From Lancefieldella rimae ATCC 49626 (lineage in GTDB: Bacteria > Actinomycetota > Coriobacteriia > Coriobacteriales > Atopobiaceae), in the NCBI RefSeq assembly GCF_000174015.1, contig NZ_ACFE01000002.1:226430-290429 (forward strand): 64,000 nt of DNA, read 5' to 3'. Shown in pieces: positions 17,722 to 27,116 of the stretch (position 1 is the stretch's first letter; every line of letters starts with the position of its first letter). The translations under genes and the position numbers were made by a program. The notes below the pieces were generated by a model that was not told the DNA's origin, did no database searches, and worked only from the letters and a program-made list of their open reading frames with translations.

Positions 17722-18450
17722 ATGACGCAGTCCAGTATGACGCAGCCCATGGAATTGGAAGTCGTTCGTCCGGCGACGCTCCTGCAGCTTGATCGCCGCT
17801 CTCTGCGAACACGACTTGCACTCAGACGCGCGCTTGCGGAAGAGATTGACGCAGTCGGCGATCTTTCTCAAGTAACCGTTACGGCAGTTACCGACCGTGC
17901 GGGAGTGACGCGCCGTACGTTCTACTCCCATTTTAAAGATATCCCCAATCTGGTTGACCGGGTTGAACAAGATGCGCTTCAAGAGCTTATGCCCTATCTA
18001 TCAGCGCTTTCCGAGGTCAATCTTGAGCAACTGAAAGATGCACTTGACTCATATAAGCCCTGTCCCGGCTCTGCCGAGCTTCTCGGCGCCATCCGTAAAC
18101 GCGGCTTCTACCTGCGGCCGCTTCTTGGCAAAGGTGGTGACCCTGCATTTGCCGAGCGTCTTAAGCGGACGGCTCATGAAGCCATCGCAAAGCGCGCCCT
18201 TCACGATTTGAACCCGCGCGCCGTTGGGCCGTTCTTTGACTACTACCTGACTTTTGCCATTTCCGCCGAAGTCGGCGTTTTGGTGCGCTGGCTTGTCAGC
18301 GGCATGCATGAAAGCGATGAACAGATGGCTGGCCTTATGACCGCACTCATGTTTGTGGCACCGGGCGATCTTTACGGTAAACCAATCAAGTTGGATATCC
18401 CCCGTTTTGCTTTAGCAACGTTGGTTCTTGGAGAGAGTAATAATGAATAA
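17722..18450 (+). CDS. TetR/AcrR-family transcriptional regulator
   Basis: A 242-residue regulator with an N-terminal helix-turn-helix (about residues 30-75; VTVTAVTDRAGVTRRTFYSH, then FKDIPNLVDRVE) typical of TetR. The C-terminal ligand/dimerisation half is helical without a known signature. GAAAGGCACG precedes the ATG at 17722. The downstream activase ATG lies eight bases before its stop, so the two are co-transcribed and coupled. It probably controls this pair; the ligand is unknown. Confidence 0.9.
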   Translation: MTQSSMTQPMELEVVRPATLLQLDRRSLRTRLALRRALAEEIDAVGDLSQVTVTAVTDRAGVTRRTFYSHFKDIPNLVDRVEQDALQELMPYLSALSEVNLEQLKDALDSYKPCPGSAELLGAIRKRGFYLRPLLGKGGDPAFAERLKRTAHEAIAKRALHDLNPRAVGPFFDYYLTFAISAEVGVLVRWLVSGMHESDEQMAGLMTALMFVAPGDLYGKPIKLDIPRFALATLVLGESNNE

Positions 18451-21400
18451 CGAGAAGATCGAGCTCATACACAATGGAGCGGAGCTTGCTCCTGCGCAAC
18501 CTGTTGACCTGACTGATGCCCACCTTATGCTTGGCATTGACGTTGGTTCCACTACCGTCAAACTTTCCATCATTGATGAAAACGGCACGTTGCTCTATGC
18601 CAACTACGAGCGCCATCACACTGACGTCCGGGCTACGGCTCGAGAGCTTTTTGAAAAGGCTCAACGTGTTATCGGGGATGCCCCTCTATATGCGGCCATT
18701 ACCGGATCGGGCGGTATGTTGCTTGCCCAATGGCTTGACCTGGAGTTTGTTCAGGAAGTTATCGCGTCAAAGCGTGCGGTTGAGGCTCTTATCCCCAAGA
18801 CCGACGTGGCCATTGAGCTTGGCGGCGAGGACGCAAAGATCATCTACTTTGACAACGGCATCGAGCAGCGCATGAATGGTACATGCGCCGGTGGTACCGG
18901 TGCATTTATCGACCAGATGGCATCTTTGCTCAAAACCGATGCTACCGGTCTGAACGACCTTGCCAAGGATGCAAAGCAGATTTATCCAATAGCGTCTCGT
19001 TGCGGCGTGTTTGCAAAATCCGATGTGCAGCCCCTGTTGAACGAGGGTGCGGCACCCGCCGACGTTGCGGCTTCCATCTTTCAGGCCGTCGCAAACCAGA
19101 CGGTCTCCGGTCTTGCCTGCGGCCATCCCATCCGCGGATACGTTGCCTTCCTTGGCGGTCCTCTGCAATATCTCTCTGAGCTGCGTCGCCGTTTCTATAT
19201 TACGCTCAACTTGGACGACGAACATATCATCGTGCCCGAGAACGCCCACCTCTTTGTTGCCACGGGAGCAGCCCTTGCCGGAGAGACCGAGCGCTCAACC
19301 ACGCTTGCCGAGCTTATCGAAGCCCTCGATAACCTTAAGGGAGCCCAGGGATCGGAGGTTGCCCGTCTTGATCCCCTGTTTGCAACGGAGGCCGATTACC
19401 GGACCTTTAAGGAGCGGCACAACAAAGAGGTCGTTCCCAAAGGAGATCTCTCCGGCTACCATGGCCGCGTGTTTATCGGCATAGATGCCGGATCCACCAC
19501 CATGAAAGCCGCAGTTGTGGGCGAGAAGGGCGAGCTGCTCTATACCTGGTACGACAATAACAACGGCGACATCCTCGGCACTGCCCGCAAGATCATGGAC
19601 TCCATCTACGACGCCATGCCTAAGGATTGCATCATCGGCCACGTGACTACGACGGGATACGGTGAAGGTATCCTGATTGAAGCACTCCGTGCGGATTCCG
19701 GCGAGATTGAGACGGTGGCTCATCTGCGTGGTGCCAAAGCGTTCGTGCCCGACGTTGACTTCATTCTTGACATCGGCGGCCAGGACATGAAGTGTTTGCA
19801 GGTAAAAGACGGTGTCATTGAGCATATCATGCTAAATGAAGCCTGCTCGGCGGGATGCGGTTCGTTCATCGCGTCCTTTGCGGATTCCATGAAGATGGAC
19901 GTTCGAGAATTTGCGCAGGTGGCAACCAAGGCGCACATGCCGGTCGACCTTGGATCGCGCTGTACCGTCTTCATGAATTCCCGTGTCAAGCAGGCGCAAA
20001 AAGAAGGGGCGACCATCGGCGACGTGGCTGCCGGCCTTTCCTACTCCGTCATCAAAAACGCCCTGTTCAAAGTTATTAAACTCCGCGATTTCAACGAAAT
20101 CGGCGATCACTGCATCGTACAGGGCGGCACCTTTATGTCAGACGCAACGCTGCGTGCGTTTGAGCTGCTTACCGGCCGCGACGTCATTCGTCCGGACATT
20201 GCCGGCACGATGGGTGCGTACGGCGCAGCGCTTCTCGCCCGCGACCGTGCGGGAGCCACGGGAGTCTCAACGCTTTTGGATAAAGAGGCAATCGACAACC
20301 TTGAGGTTAAGCTCACCAATACGCACTGTCGCATCTGCCCCAATAGCTGCCTTTTGACGATCAATGATTTTGGCGGCGGACATCGCTTTATTACTGGCAA
20401 CCGCTGCGAGAAGGGCGCGGGCAGGAAACGCGGCAAGAAAAACGAAGCTCCCAACCTCTTTGCATTCAAGAACAAGCTGCTCTTTGACCGTGGATCGCTG
20501 CCAAAGGAGACGGCTCCGCGCGGCACCGTTGGCATTCCGCGTGCGCTCAACATGTACGAGAATTATCCGTTCTGGCATACGTTCTTCACTCAGCTGGGCT
20601 TCTCGGTCATTTTGTCGGACCAGACCACCGCAAAGACGTACGACAAGGGCATTGAGTCCATGCCATCGGAGTCGGCGTGCTATCCGGCCAAGCTTTCCCA
20701 CGGGCACATCATGAACCTGCTGGAAAAAGACCCCGACTTCATCTGGATGCCCTGTATTCGCTGGGAGCGCAAGGAAGACGAGTCCGCGACCAACCATTAC
20801 AACTGTCCGATTGTCATGAGTTATCCGCAGGCACTCGGCCTCAATGTGGATGAGCTGTCCGCACCGAACGTCGAATACCTGGCACCTTTTATTCCCTACG
20901 ACAAGAAGTCCGAGCTTAAGCGCCGCTTGTACGAGCTTATTTCCGAACAGCGCGAGAAGGACGCGGCGGCCGGCAAGGGACGTTTCCGCGGAAATCACAT
21001 TACGCGCGCCGAAATTGATGCGGCGGTTGACGCAGCATGGCAGGCCGACATCGAATTCAAGGACGCTATGCACCGCGCCGGCGACGAGGCTCTTGCGTGG
21101 ATTGAAGCGCATGACGCACATGGCATCGTGCTTGCAGGCCGTCCGTACCACAACGATCCCGAGATAAACCATGCCATTCCCGAACTCGTGCACTCGTTTG
21201 GGTTTGCCGTGCTTACCGAGGACTCGGTGGCGCACAAAATGTTGCCGGAGCGCCCGATTCGTGTGGTTGACCAGTGGATGTTCCACTCACGTCTGTACCG
21301 TGCGGCTCGCTTTGTGGCATCCCGCAACGATCTTGACCTCATCCAGCTCTTCTCCTTCGGTTGCGGTCTTGACGCACTGACGACCGACCAGGTTCAGGAG

Positions 21401-23212
21401 ATTTTGGAGGCTTCCGGCAAGATTTACACCATGCTCAAGGTTGACCAGGTCTCCAATCTTGGCGCGGCGCGTATCCGCATCCGTTCGCTCATGGCTGCCC
21501 TGAAAGAGCAGCAAGCAGAACTTGAACGTGCTACAGCCGCGGGAGAGATCGAAGAGGTTGCACCCGTCGGTGTGCGTATGGCCGACGGTTCGCTGGAAAA
21601 GCTGCGGGATACGGGTTCTTCTCGCTGGAGTGCCTCCGAGGACACGACCGGCGTTGCCGCTGCCTTTGACGGACGGAGTCGCAGGCGAGTACCGGTGTAT
21701 CGCGACGCAAAGAGCGCTGCGTATGAGAAGGTGCGCTATACCAAAGAAATGCAGGAGAAAGGCTATACCATTCTGGCTCCGCAGATGGCCCCGATTCACT
21801 TTGAGCTGGTGGAGGAGCTGCTCAAGGGCGCGGGATATAACGTGGTGCTGCTGCCTTCGGTTGACCAAGGTGCCGTTGACACGGGTCTGCGCTATGTCAA
21901 CAATGACATCTGCTATCCGTCAATCTTGGTGACCGGTCAGATCATGGAGGCGGTGCTTTCGGGCACATACGATTTGACGCGTACGGCCGTGCTGATTTCC
22001 CAAACGGGCGGCGGCTGCCGAGCAACAAACTACATCGCGCTCATCCGTAAGGCGCTGAAGGACGCCGGCCATCCGGAGGTCCCGGTCATTTCCGTCTCCG
22101 CGGCCTCAGGCCTTGACGAAGACAATCCTGGCTTCAGACTTTTCAAACCCGAACTTTTGATTCGCGCCGTGTACAGTCTTTTATATGGCGACCTCATCAT
22201 GCAGCTTTTGTACCGCGTGCGTCCGTATGAAGCCGTGGCAGGGTCGGCAAACGAGCTTTATGACCAGCTCATGGTTGACGCACGCTCACGCATTTGTACC
22301 ATTAACCGCAAAGGTTTCTATAAGATGTGCCAGCACACCGTGGACGCCTTTGATGCGCTTCCGCTTACGCATGATCGAGAAAAGCCGCGCGTAGGCGTGG
22401 TGGGCGAGATTCTGGTCAAATTTCACCCGACCGCCAACAACGAGCTGGTCAAGGTCATTGAAGCAGAAGGATGCGAGGCCAATGTACCGGGGCTTGTGGA
22501 CTTTTTCCTGTTTGGCATGACCAACGCCATTAATACGAACAAGGAACTTGGCACCAAGCTTAAGAGTCGCATCTCGCATATGGCCGGCATCAAGCTGGTT
22601 CAGGGGCTCCGCGGTCCCATCAATACGATGCTGGAAAAGAGCGACCGCTTTGAGCCGTATCCCGACATCTTTGAGCTGGCCAAGAAGGCTGAGCAGATTC
22701 TCTCCCTCTGCAATACCATGGGCGAAGGCTGGCTGCTTACAGCCGAGATGTGCGATCTTATCGATACCGGCACGCCCAATATCGTATGCGCACAACCCTT
22801 TGCGTGCCTGCCGAACCACGTGGTCGGTAAGGCCGTTATCAAGCGCCTGCGACAAATGCACCCCGAGAGCAACATCGTGGCCGTTGACTATGACCCCGGC
22901 GCATCCGAGGTCAACCAGCTCAACCGCATCAAACTTATGATTTCGGTTGCCAAGGAAAACTACAAAAACGGAATTTCCTCAGGCACCGCTTCCAGTCCTG
23001 CCGATTTCAGGCTTGAAAACGAGTTTGATCCGGTGACTCATGAGGCAGCCATGCCGTATACGGGTCGCGACCGCTATGGCATGGATTCAATCGTGAATGA
23101 AGGCGCAGATCGCTCGAGTTGTGGAGTCGGCCACGGCGCAGGAGCCATTCATCTTTCCGACGAGCAGCTTGCCGCCATTGAACGTGCCAAAGAAAAGGCA
23201 GGGGTAAAGTAA
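18443..23212 (+). CDS. 2-hydroxyacyl-CoA dehydratase activase fusion (two ASKHA ATPase domains, DUF2229, HgdB-like)
   Basis: A 1,589-residue protein. Domain 1 (about residues 28-290) and domain 2 (about 340-610) are BadF/BcrA-type ATPases: each has a phosphate-1 loop (GIDVGSTTVKLSI; GIDAGSTTMKAAV) and the Cys residues that hold the shared [4Fe-4S] cluster (NGTCAGGTGAF with SRCGVFAKS; EACSAGCGSF with SRCTVFMNS). Next comes a Cys cluster (CRICPNSC, about 628) and a DUF2229 activase region. The C-terminal part is HgdB/dehydratase-like. Known relatives energise electron transfer to 2-hydroxyacyl-CoA dehydratases; no separate dehydratase subunits lie nearby, so the substrate is unknown. Anaerobic, oxygen-sensitive chemistry is expected. 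Confidence 0.9.
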   Translation: MNNEKIELIHNGAELAPAQPVDLTDAHLMLGIDVGSTTVKLSIIDENGTLLYANYERHHTDVRATARELFEKAQRVIGDAPLYAAITGSGGMLLAQWLDLEFVQEVIASKRAVEALIPKTDVAIELGGEDAKIIYFDNGIEQRMNGTCAGGTGAFIDQMASLLKTDATGLNDLAKDAKQIYPIASRCGVFAKSDVQPLLNEGAAPADVAASIFQAVANQTVSGLACGHPIRGYVAFLGGPLQYLSELRRRFYITLNLDDEHIIVPENAHLFVATGAALAGETERSTTLAELIEALDNLKGAQGSEVARLDPLFATEADYRTFKERHNKEVVPKGDLSGYHGRVFIGIDAGSTTMKAAVVGEKGELLYTWYDNNNGDILGTARKIMDSIYDAMPKDCIIGHVTTTGYGEGILIEALRADSGEIETVAHLRGAKAFVPDVDFILDIGGQDMKCLQVKDGVIEHIMLNEACSAGCGSFIASFADSMKMDVREFAQVATKAHMPVDLGSRCTVFMNSRVKQAQKEGATIGDVAAGLSYSVIKNALFKVIKLRDFNEIGDHCIVQGGTFMSDATLRAFELLTGRDVIRPDIAGTMGAYGAALLARDRAGATGVSTLLDKEAIDNLEVKLTNTHCRICPNSCLLTINDFGGGHRFITGNRCEKGAGRKRGKKNEAPNLFAFKNKLLFDRGSLPKETAPRGTVGIPRALNMYENYPFWHTFFTQLGFSVILSDQTTAKTYDKGIESMPSESACYPAKLSHGHIMNLLEKDPDFIWMPCIRWERKEDESATNHYNCPIVMSYPQALGLNVDELSAPNVEYLAPFIPYDKKSELKRRLYELISEQREKDAAAGKGRFRGNHITRAEIDAAVDAAWQADIEFKDAMHRAGDEALAWIEAHDAHGIVLAGRPYHNDPEINHAIPELVHSFGFAVLTEDSVAHKMLPERPIRVVDQWMFHSRLYRAARFVASRNDLDLIQLFSFGCGLDALTTDQVQEILEASGKIYTMLKVDQVSNLGAARIRIRSLMAALKEQQAELERATAAGEIEEVAPVGVRMADGSLEKLRDTGSSRWSASEDTTGVAAAFDGRSRRRVPVYRDAKSAAYEKVRYTKEMQEKGYTILAPQMAPIHFELVEELLKGAGYNVVLLPSVDQGAVDTGLRYVNNDICYPSILVTGQIMEAVLSGTYDLTRTAVLISQTGGGCRATNYIALIRKALKDAGHPEVPVISVSAASGLDEDNPGFRLFKPELLIRAVYSLLYGDLIMQLLYRVRPYEAVAGSANELYDQLMVDARSRICTINRKGFYKMCQHTVDAFDALPLTHDREKPRVGVVGEILVKFHPTANNELVKVIEAEGCEANVPGLVDFFLFGMTNAINTNKELGTKLKSRISHMAGIKLVQGLRGPINTMLEKSDRFEPYPDIFELAKKAEQILSLCNTMGEGWLLTAEMCDLIDTGTPNIVCAQPFACLPNHVVGKAVIKRLRQMHPESNIVAVDYDPGASEVNQLNRIKLMISVAKENYKNGISSGTASSPADFRLENEFDPVTHEAAMPYTGRDRYGMDSIVNEGADRSSCGVGHGAGAIHLSDEQLAAIERAKEKAGVK

Positions 23213-23250
23213 GCGTATTACCTGCGCGGACAGAGACATACGGATGGTTT

Positions 23251-23449
23251 TGAACTGCGTCCCAAAACTTGGACGAATTTAATAAAGAGCTAGGCCACCA
23301 AGGACTGATTTCGGAACTCCTCCGGGGTCAGTCCTTTTAGTTTAACCTGACGCCTTTGTGTGTTCCAGTATGTAACATATGCGTCCAAATCTACTTTGAA
23401 AGACTCAAAGTTAGGCCACGTTCTTCCTCGGAAGAACTCATCTCTCATT
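23251..23449. mobile_element. Partial IS3-family copy (left end only)
   Basis: This 199-base stretch begins with the terminal repeat TGAACTGCGTCCCAAAACTT. It matches, base for base apart from scattered changes, the left end of the complete element at 25707, including the transposase 3' end (GKTWPNF-type codons on the minus strand). Similarity ends abruptly near 23448, where the foreign cargo begins. It lies in the same orientation as the full copy, so the cargo is flanked by direct IS repeats. Confidence 0.85.
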
Positions 23450-23873
23450 TCATCTTCATCGCTGAATTCAGCATTTCCAAAATTCCTTTTTCCTTGATCA
23501 AAGCAATGCCCTGTTCTTCGTCTCCCAGCACAATAATACTGTCCCCGGGATTAATATCAAATATCTGACGGGCTTTGACAGGGATCACAATCTGCCCCTT
23601 ATCACCAACCTTGACCATTCCGAAAATGTGCTTTCCTTTTGGCGGAACGCCCAGTCCTAGATTATCTTCATTCTTTTTATCATAGGAAATCAGATCGTCT
23701 ATGGTGACCCCGAAGACATTCGCAAGGTGTTTGCATTTTTCGATATCCGGAAGAGACTCTCCTGTCTCATATTTTGAGAGGGTCTGGCGGGAAACACCGA
23801 TCATGTCCGCCAGTTCTTCCTGGGAAAAATCATGGTATTTTCTAAGTTCTACTAAATTCTCGGCAAAGCTCAT
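23445..23873 (-). CDS. XRE-family regulator with C-terminal AbrB/MazE-like domain
   Basis: A 142-residue DNA-binding protein: an N-terminal Cro/C1 helix-turn-helix (FSQEELADMIGVSRQTLSKY, residues about 15-50), a linker, and a swapped-hairpin AbrB-like domain (GDKGQIVIPVKARQIFDI, about 90-135). The start at 23873 overlaps the acyltransferase TGA (ATGA) and has AAGGAGAG upstream. Its TGA stop lies at the junction with the IS fragment, so the last residues may differ from the donor's protein. Composition and homologues I recall point to Lachnospiraceae/Clostridia. Confidence 0.85.
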   Translation of the reverse strand: MSFAENLVELRKYHDFSQEELADMIGVSRQTLSKYETGESLPDIEKCKHLANVFGVTIDDLISYDKKNEDNLGLGVPPKGKHIFGMVKVGDKGQIVIPVKARQIFDINPGDSIIVLGDEEQGIALIKEKGILEMLNSAMKMK

Positions 23874-24946
23874 TTCTTTCTCTCTCCTTGGATTCCCAGA
23901 ACGCACCAGCGGAGTACCGGAATGCGGCTGATGATTTCATATAATACGATTGCACCTGCAAAACCAGCTGCGGCTGTGAGCAGATAGACTACCAGAGGTG
24001 CAAGGTTCGGGAGGTATTTTTTCAAGTAGAAGGCAGTCGCTGCGATCGGCAGGTAATGGAATACATAGAGTCCCCAGGACTTTGAGCTCATCCAGCAACT
24101 AAAACTGTTTACAAAATTACCCCATTTCTTCATAAAGGCCAGAACGCCCAAAGTACCTAACCATGCAAAAGCGTTACAGCAGAAGGTATCGAGCACTTCA
24201 TGGTCCGGGTAGGATTTTCCCCAGTAAAGAGTGGTGAATACAAGCCCTGCAATCAGGCCTGCTGCCGTGAACAGGGTCCAGTGCTCTTCCATTCTCTCCA
24301 TCACAGATTCGTGAGACATGACAAAATATCCGATGAAGAATCCTGTTCCATAAATGCCAAATCGGTATACGACGATGATTGGTGTATTGAGGACCTGGGC
24401 GGCTCCGTATATCAGGAAGGTAAAAAGGAAAAGAAGGATACAGTTTGCCTTTTCACCTAGGCGGTAGAGTCTGTCCTTCTCGATCTTACGGACCCAAAGG
24501 AGGGCCAAAATCAGGCACCAGAGCAGCTGAATATACCAGAGTGGGCCAATTCCACTAGCCGCCATGATCAGAAAAAGCACCGGCTTCGGAAGGGCTCCCA
24601 TCTGATCAAAGGCACCGGCAATCTGCATGTTGTAATATCCCAAGATCCACTGAAATACAACAAGTCCTATTGTGGAAGGTACCAGAAGTTTTCGCGTCCT
24701 TGCCTTAAAGAAAATCTTCGTATTCTTCCGCTCCAATTCGAATCGGGCTGCCATCCCTGAAACTACAAAAAGCAGCAGCATGAACCAGGGATATACCAAA
24801 TACAGGAATGTATCCTGGGGCTGAAAATCCCAGAATGGTCCAATGACAGCGTAATCTGTGACACCGTTATACATGTAAATGACATGATAGATAACAACGA
24901 GAACTACTGTGATCCAGCGAACATTATCAAGGTATGTCTTTCTCAT
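23870..24946 (-). CDS. Membrane acyltransferase (acyltransferase 3 family)
   Basis: A 358-residue integral membrane protein with about ten hydrophobic segments. It begins MRKTYLDNVRWITVVLVVIY, the usual OafA/YrhL-like N-terminus in which a conserved Arg lies in the first helix. Such enzymes O-acylate carbohydrates or other surface molecules; the substrate here cannot be told. AAAGGTGG precedes the ATG at 24946. It forms a two-gene unit with the XRE-AbrB regulator. It is lower in G+C than neighbouring chromosomal genes, consistent with transfer. Confidence 0.85.
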   Translation of the reverse strand: MRKTYLDNVRWITVVLVVIYHVIYMYNGVTDYAVIGPFWDFQPQDTFLYLVYPWFMLLLFVVSGMAARFELERKNTKIFFKARTRKLLVPSTIGLVVFQWILGYYNMQIAGAFDQMGALPKPVLFLIMAASGIGPLWYIQLLWCLILALLWVRKIEKDRLYRLGEKANCILLFLFTFLIYGAAQVLNTPIIVVYRFGIYGTGFFIGYFVMSHESVMERMEEHWTLFTAAGLIAGLVFTTLYWGKSYPDHEVLDTFCCNAFAWLGTLGVLAFMKKWGNFVNSFSCWMSSKSWGLYVFHYLPIAATAFYLKKYLPNLAPLVVYLLTAAAGFAGAIVLYEIISRIPVLRWCVLGIQGERKK

Positions 24947-25086
24947 ATTTGTACCACCTTTGCTAGAATAATTAACATTTCTAAGCCAAGTATAAGTTGG
25001 TACATTTCCCTAATCCACCAAGTGGCATTTACATTTTATGAGTACTTTGGTTAAATTTCGTGGCGTAAAATTCAACCATTTCGCAC

Positions 25087-25588
25087 TTAATCATTAACAT
25101 CAGCCTTTCCGGTCCTGATCCAATGTCCCTCCTGTATCGCAGCAAGGGTTGCTACAACACATGCGAATGCTCCACTATAACGTAGGTCGATTCGTGCAAA
25201 TGTTAGTGGTAAGAGAAAAAGTATCACACCGGTAATCTTATTCATCACGCTGTGCACTGCGGGATATTTTTTTGTTCACCATGAAACCTAAAATGAAGTT
25301 GATTATCTTGATTATCGCTACAACAACGATCCAGATGTAGATCCAAAGTGGAAATCTGATTTCAGGTAAGAATTTTATCAGGCAGACCACTACAAAGATT
25401 GTATCTGCCATCATATCTATTTTTGCTCCAAGCTGACTTGTGGTACGGGTTCTTCTTGCGATGAAACCATCTAGAAAATCCGTTATTCCTGTGAGTACGT
25501 ATACGCAATAAAAAGATGCAGACAAGGTTGGACATAACAGCAGGATTAGACTAGAGACTATTCTGCTTATAGTGATTGCGTTTGCCAT
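25087..25588 (-). pseudogene. CDP-alcohol phosphatidyltransferase, frameshifted in an A7 run
   Basis: The first 109 codons encode a membrane CDP-alcohol phosphotransferase with the intact motif DFLDGFIARRTRTTSQLGAK plus IDMMAD (DGxxAR, G, D, D). At a run of seven A on the minus strand (25267-25273) the frame shifts. Removing one A restores a continuation KYPAVHSVMNKITGVILFLL that runs to a TAA at 25087, giving about 167 residues. As sequenced, the protein ends after MVNKKISRSAQRDE. It could be a true slip mutation, phase variation or a base-calling error. Family role: phosphatidylglycerol-phosphate-like phospholipid synthesis. Confidence 0.8.
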
Positions 25589-25593
25589 TCTGA

Positions 25594-25706
25594 TTACCTA
25601 AGTGATTTCTTGTAGAATACGGTATCTTCTGACCGATTGTTCTCGACGTAGCCCAACTTTTTATAAAATGCATTTGTTCTGATGTTAGCCAGAGGGGTAT
25701 CCAATT
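25594..25706 (-). pseudogene. C-terminal stump of a GNAT acetyltransferase
   Basis: The minus strand reads LDTPLANIRTNAFYKKLGYV and then about 15 more residues to a TAA at 25594. This is the acetyl-CoA-binding helix and last strand of a GNAT enzyme (NxxAxxFYxKxGY). The upstream part is cut off exactly at the IS terminal repeat at 25707. It lies 5 bases before the phosphatidyltransferase start, so it was once in the same operon. Confidence 0.7.
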
Positions 25707-25750
25707 TGAACTGCGCCCCAAAACTTGGACGAATTTAATAGAGAGCTAGG

Positions 25751-26661
25751 TCACCAAGGACTGATTTCAGAACTCCTCCAGGTCAGTCCTTTTAGTTTAA
25801 CCTGACGCCTTTGTGTATTCCAGTACATAACATATGCGTCCAAATCAGCTTTGAAAGACTCAAAGTTAGGCCACGTTCTTCCTCGGAAGAACTCGTCTTT
25901 CATATGGCCAAAGATCTGTTCGGTAGCACCGTTGTCTATGTAGTTACCCTTTCTGGATATGCTCTGGACAACTCCTGCATCCTTCAGTCGCCTATACCAT
26001 GTGCTGTGTTGATACTGCCAACCCATGTCGCTGTGCAAAATCGGAGTTACGCTTTCAGGTATCTTCGCTAAAAGTTGGTCGAGAAGAGCTATTTACTGAA
26101 CCATATTTGGGCCCCTCGCCGTGCTCCATGCGACAATTTCTTTGCTTCCAAAGTTATAGACAGGAGCAAAGTATGCCTTGCCCCACGACTGCTTAAACTC
26201 CGTGACGTCGGTACCCATCTTCTTCCATGGACTATCGGCAGAAAAGTCGCGTCCTATGACGTTTTCAAAGGTCTTACCGACAACACCTTTATAGGAGCTA
26301 TAGCGGTGATAGTCTGTCTCACGTCGTATCCTACAGTAAATGCCCATCTCACGCATGATTTTAAGAACAGTTTTGTCGGCGATTCTCACTCCCAACTCAG
26401 CGCGCAGACACATGGCTACCTGTCTGCGACCGCAGCCGTTTGTAGTACGCGAGAAGATCTCTGCAACCGCGTAGTGTAGCTCTGGGCGTGTCGGCTTTAC
26501 TGGGTGCGCCAGTGTGTAGTAGTAGTAGGTAGACCTCGAAAGCCCTGAGCACTCCAGTAGATGGCGCAAGGAGTGCCCCTTGGCCCGCAGAGCGCTTACA
26601 GCCTCAGCCTTCGCCCCGGTCAGAGCTCGTCTTTCTCGACCAGGGCACGCAATTTTTTAAG
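25751..26661 (-). pseudogene. IS3 transposase orfB, interrupted by an internal stop
   Basis: The DDE catalytic residues can be followed: GTDVTEFKQSWG, ILHSDMGWQY and GATEQIFGHMKDE. The frame starts upstream of a TTG at 26569. It is broken by an in-frame TAA at 26093-26095 (after RGPNMVQ), and the same frame then continues IALLDQLLAKIPESVTPIL to a stop at 25751. A run of six A at 26653-26658 could be the usual frameshift site with orfA, but the -1 frame there soon hits a stop. This copy therefore probably cannot make an active OrfAB. Confidence 0.85.
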
Positions 26662-27116
26662 TAGGCTACCTCGGTCTCGAGCCTGCGGCAGCGCTCCTCA
26701 AGTTTCTGCTCGCGGGTGCGTTTCTGTGGCTTGGACGTAGAACCTTTGGGCCTTCCTTTTGGCTTTGGCTTGAGTGCCTCTGCGCCACCTGTACGATAGA
26801 GCCTGCACCAGCGCTTAAGTGGTCCCAGCGACATAATCTTAAACTTGGCCATCGCCTCAGACTTTGTCATGCCGCCCTCAATGACAGCTCTTGCTGCAGC
26901 AACCTTTTGTTCGTAGGTGCAGAGAGCCTGCTTGCCATCCATGGTCAGTAGCACCTCGCTTCCAAACGCGTGGTATATATGGTGCCATTCTTTCACAGTT
27001 TGGCGTGGAACAGAAAGAGTACTTGCGACTGCACAAGATCCCATACCGGAAGCGAAGAGCTCAGATGCTTTCTTTCTCACCTCAACACCGTACTTTATCC
27101 TACAATCCATACGCAT
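26604..27116 (-). CDS. IS3 transposase orfA (helix-turn-helix subunit)
   Basis: A 170-residue protein with two helix-turn-helix segments (GMGSCAVASTLSVPRQTVKE and GGMTKSEAMAKFKIM), then a Lys/Arg-rich linker (KPKPKGRPKGS) and a coiled coil, the normal layout of IS3 OrfA. The start at 27116 is chosen because GGGAGG lies 7 bases upstream. The frame stays open further upstream through the terminal repeat into non-IS DNA, but that part is not transposase-like. Confidence 0.85.
   Translation of the reverse strand: MRMDCRIKYGVEVRKKASELFASGMGSCAVASTLSVPRQTVKEWHHIYHAFGSEVLLTMDGKQALCTYEQKVAAARAVIEGGMTKSEAMAKFKIMSLGPLKRWCRLYRTGGAEALKPKPKGRPKGSTSKPQKRTREQKLEERCRRLETEVAYLKNCVPWSRKTSSDRGEG

Noticed and set aside
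20267..21286. 339-codon open frame antisense to the activase gene
   Set aside because: Contained wholly inside a well-supported gene, with no start signal or domain.
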